Shown in pieces: positions 5,640 to 6,496 of a DNA stretch of 6,496 nucleotides. Below the pieces are notes generated by a model, which was not told the origin of the DNA, did no database searches, and was given only the letters and a program-made list of their open reading frames with translations. The translations under genes were made by a program, and so were the position numbers. How positions within the stretch are numbered: the first letter of the stretch is position 1; each line of letters opens with the position of its first letter. The DNA comes from Neisseriales bacterium (GTDB lineage Bacteria; Pseudomonadota; Gammaproteobacteria; Burkholderiales; UBA11063), in assembly GCA_003538525.1 (NCBI GenBank), contig DPRZ01000018.1:1-6496 (forward strand), in the 5' to 3' direction.

Positions 5640-6440
5640 ATGTCAGCTCATGATAAATTATTTGGTTTAGCGGCACGTCCTAAAGTTGCCGTACATAAAT
5701 TTAGTTCATGTGATGGTTGTCAATTGGCATTCATTAATGATGCGGTATCTTTATTGGAATTGTCAACGTTGGTTGATGTTGTCCATTTTGCCGAAGCTGG
5801 TCCGTTAGATGAGTTTGCCGAAGTTGAATTGGCAATTATTGAAGGTTCAGTAAATACCAAGCATGATATTCATCGTTTAGAAATGATTCGTGAAAAAGCT
5901 AAATACATTATTTGTATTGGTGCTTGCGCGATTACAGGTGGGATTCAAGCTTTGCGTAATTACACCGATGCTAAAGGTCTGCTTGAATGGCAACATGATG
6001 TTTACCCACAAGATACAGATGTGATTATTGAGCAAGATTTGTCAACTGCAAAACCAATTAGCGCTTATGTGCCAGTTGATTTTGAGATTCCTGGTTGTCC
6101 AATTACTAGTGTGCAAATTTTACATGCGGTGCGTTCAATTTTATTTGGCGTTGAGCCAGAGAAAAATGTTGATTCCGTGTGTGTAAGTTGTAAACATGCA
6201 GGCGTTTCTTGCGTGACGGTTGCAAAGGGTGAACCATGTTTAGGCCCTGTTACCGCGAATGGTTGTGAGGCATTATGCCCAAGCCTTGGACGTGGTTGCT
6301 ATGGCTGTTATGGTGCATCTAAATATGCTAATCTTAGTGCAATGAAGAATCAATTGCGTGAAATGGGTTTAACCGAACAACAAATCACTCATAAATTCCA
6401 ATATATTAACAGCCAAGATGCTGGTTTACAGGGAGAATAA
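5640..6440 (+). CDS. hydD: Group 3b [NiFe] hydrogenase, small (delta) subunit
   Basis: This 266-residue protein pairs with the large subunit and passes electrons from the Ni-Fe site through Fe-S clusters. The N-terminal part holds the proximal [4Fe-4S] ligands: Cys24 and Cys27 (SSCDGCQLAF), Cys96 (GACAITGG) and Cys153 (PGCPITS), with EGS at 68-70. The C-terminal part has eight more cysteines, Cys181, 184, 191, 200 and Cys209, 213, 220, 223, enough for two further [4Fe-4S] clusters, as in group 3b delta chains. It has no Tat signal peptide or membrane anchor, consistent with a cytoplasmic enzyme and unlike periplasmic uptake hydrogenases. AAAGGA (5627-5632), inside the end of hydG, is spaced 7 bases from the ATG, so translation is likely coupled. 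The alpha gene follows after three bases. Confidence 0.93.
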   Translation: MSAHDKLFGLAARPKVAVHKFSSCDGCQLAFINDAVSLLELSTLVDVVHFAEAGPLDEFAEVELAIIEGSVNTKHDIHRLEMIREKAKYIICIGACAITGGIQALRNYTDAKGLLEWQHDVYPQDTDVIIEQDLSTAKPISAYVPVDFEIPGCPITSVQILHAVRSILFGVEPEKNVDSVCVSCKHAGVSCVTVAKGEPCLGPVTANGCEALCPSLGRGCYGCYGASKYANLSAMKNQLREMGLTEQQITHKFQYINSQDAGLQGE

Positions 6441-6443
6441 CTC

Positions 6444-6496
6444 ATGAGTTTAAATAAAACAACGAAAATTGAAATTCCTATTCTTGCTCGTGTTGA
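6444..6496 (+). CDS. hydA: Group 3b [NiFe] hydrogenase, large (alpha) subunit, N-terminal fragment
   Basis: Only the first 17 codons are present: MSLNKTTKIEIPILARV and then the first two bases of a GA-beginning codon (Glu or Asp). The sequence IxIPxLARVE is the expected start of group 3 [NiFe] hydrogenase large subunits, where the Glu belongs to the ARVEGE block. Both Ni-binding CxxC motifs lie beyond the edge. GGGAGA (6431-6436) sits 7 bases before the ATG, and the gap to hydD is three bases. Its position as fourth gene matches the beta-gamma-delta-alpha order, which makes the call firm despite the short fragment. Confidence 0.85.
   Translation, partial: MSLNKTTKIEIPILARV

Noticed and set aside
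4781..6440. Reading the operon as a sulfite reductase, formate hydrogenlyase or complex I module
   Set aside because: The small-subunit proximal cluster cysteines, the PxLARV start of the large subunit, and the beta-gamma-delta-alpha order together fit only group 3b [NiFe] hydrogenase. There are no membrane subunits.

Overview
The window is an A+T-rich piece of a bacterial chromosome. The best reading is a low-GC betaproteobacterium, or a close proteobacterial relative. Three clues from remembered families support this: the Fe-superoxide dismutase N-terminus begins MEHTLPQLPYA, the form I associate with betaproteobacteria; the rRNA methyltransferase has the betaproteobacterial-looking 'PADALLSKFFRE' N-terminus; and the window carries CoaD and a CNT nucleoside transporter. 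The exact genus cannot be read from the sequence.

Left part (1-742): a minus-strand sodB fragment runs off the left edge. It is divergent from coaD, and a 156-base intergenic region between them holds a Fur-box-like element. Middle (726-3330): coaD overlaps an RsmB/NOP-type rRNA m5C methyltransferase gene by 17 bases. A concentrative (CNT/NupC-type) nucleoside transporter follows 49 bases later and is closed by a strong intrinsic terminator at 3347-3380. These are housekeeping genes and probably one transcription unit.

Right part (3381-6496): a non-coding stretch of about 290 bases carries an extended -10 promoter, a repeated AATAGTTTA element, an inverted repeat and a predicted leader hairpin. 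It precedes a tight operon of four genes in the order beta, gamma, delta, alpha (hydB-hydG-hydD-hydA; alpha is cut by the right edge). This is the cytoplasmic group 3b [NiFe] hydrogenase, also called sulfhydrogenase. HydA and HydD form the hydrogenase module. HydB (Fe-S) and HydG (FAD, NAD(P), [2Fe-2S]) form the diaphorase module, which links H2 to NADP(H). No maturation genes (hyp) or accessory protease are visible inside the window.

I see no CRISPR array, transposon, phage gene, tRNA or rRNA. All genes use similar A/T-ending codons, so nothing marks the hydrogenase operon as a recent arrival. I found no clearly new system. The points most worth a second look are the hydrogenase operon in this host and its regulatory region, an Asn-to-Asp change at the expected Na+ site of the nucleoside transporter, and the putative Fur control of sodB.
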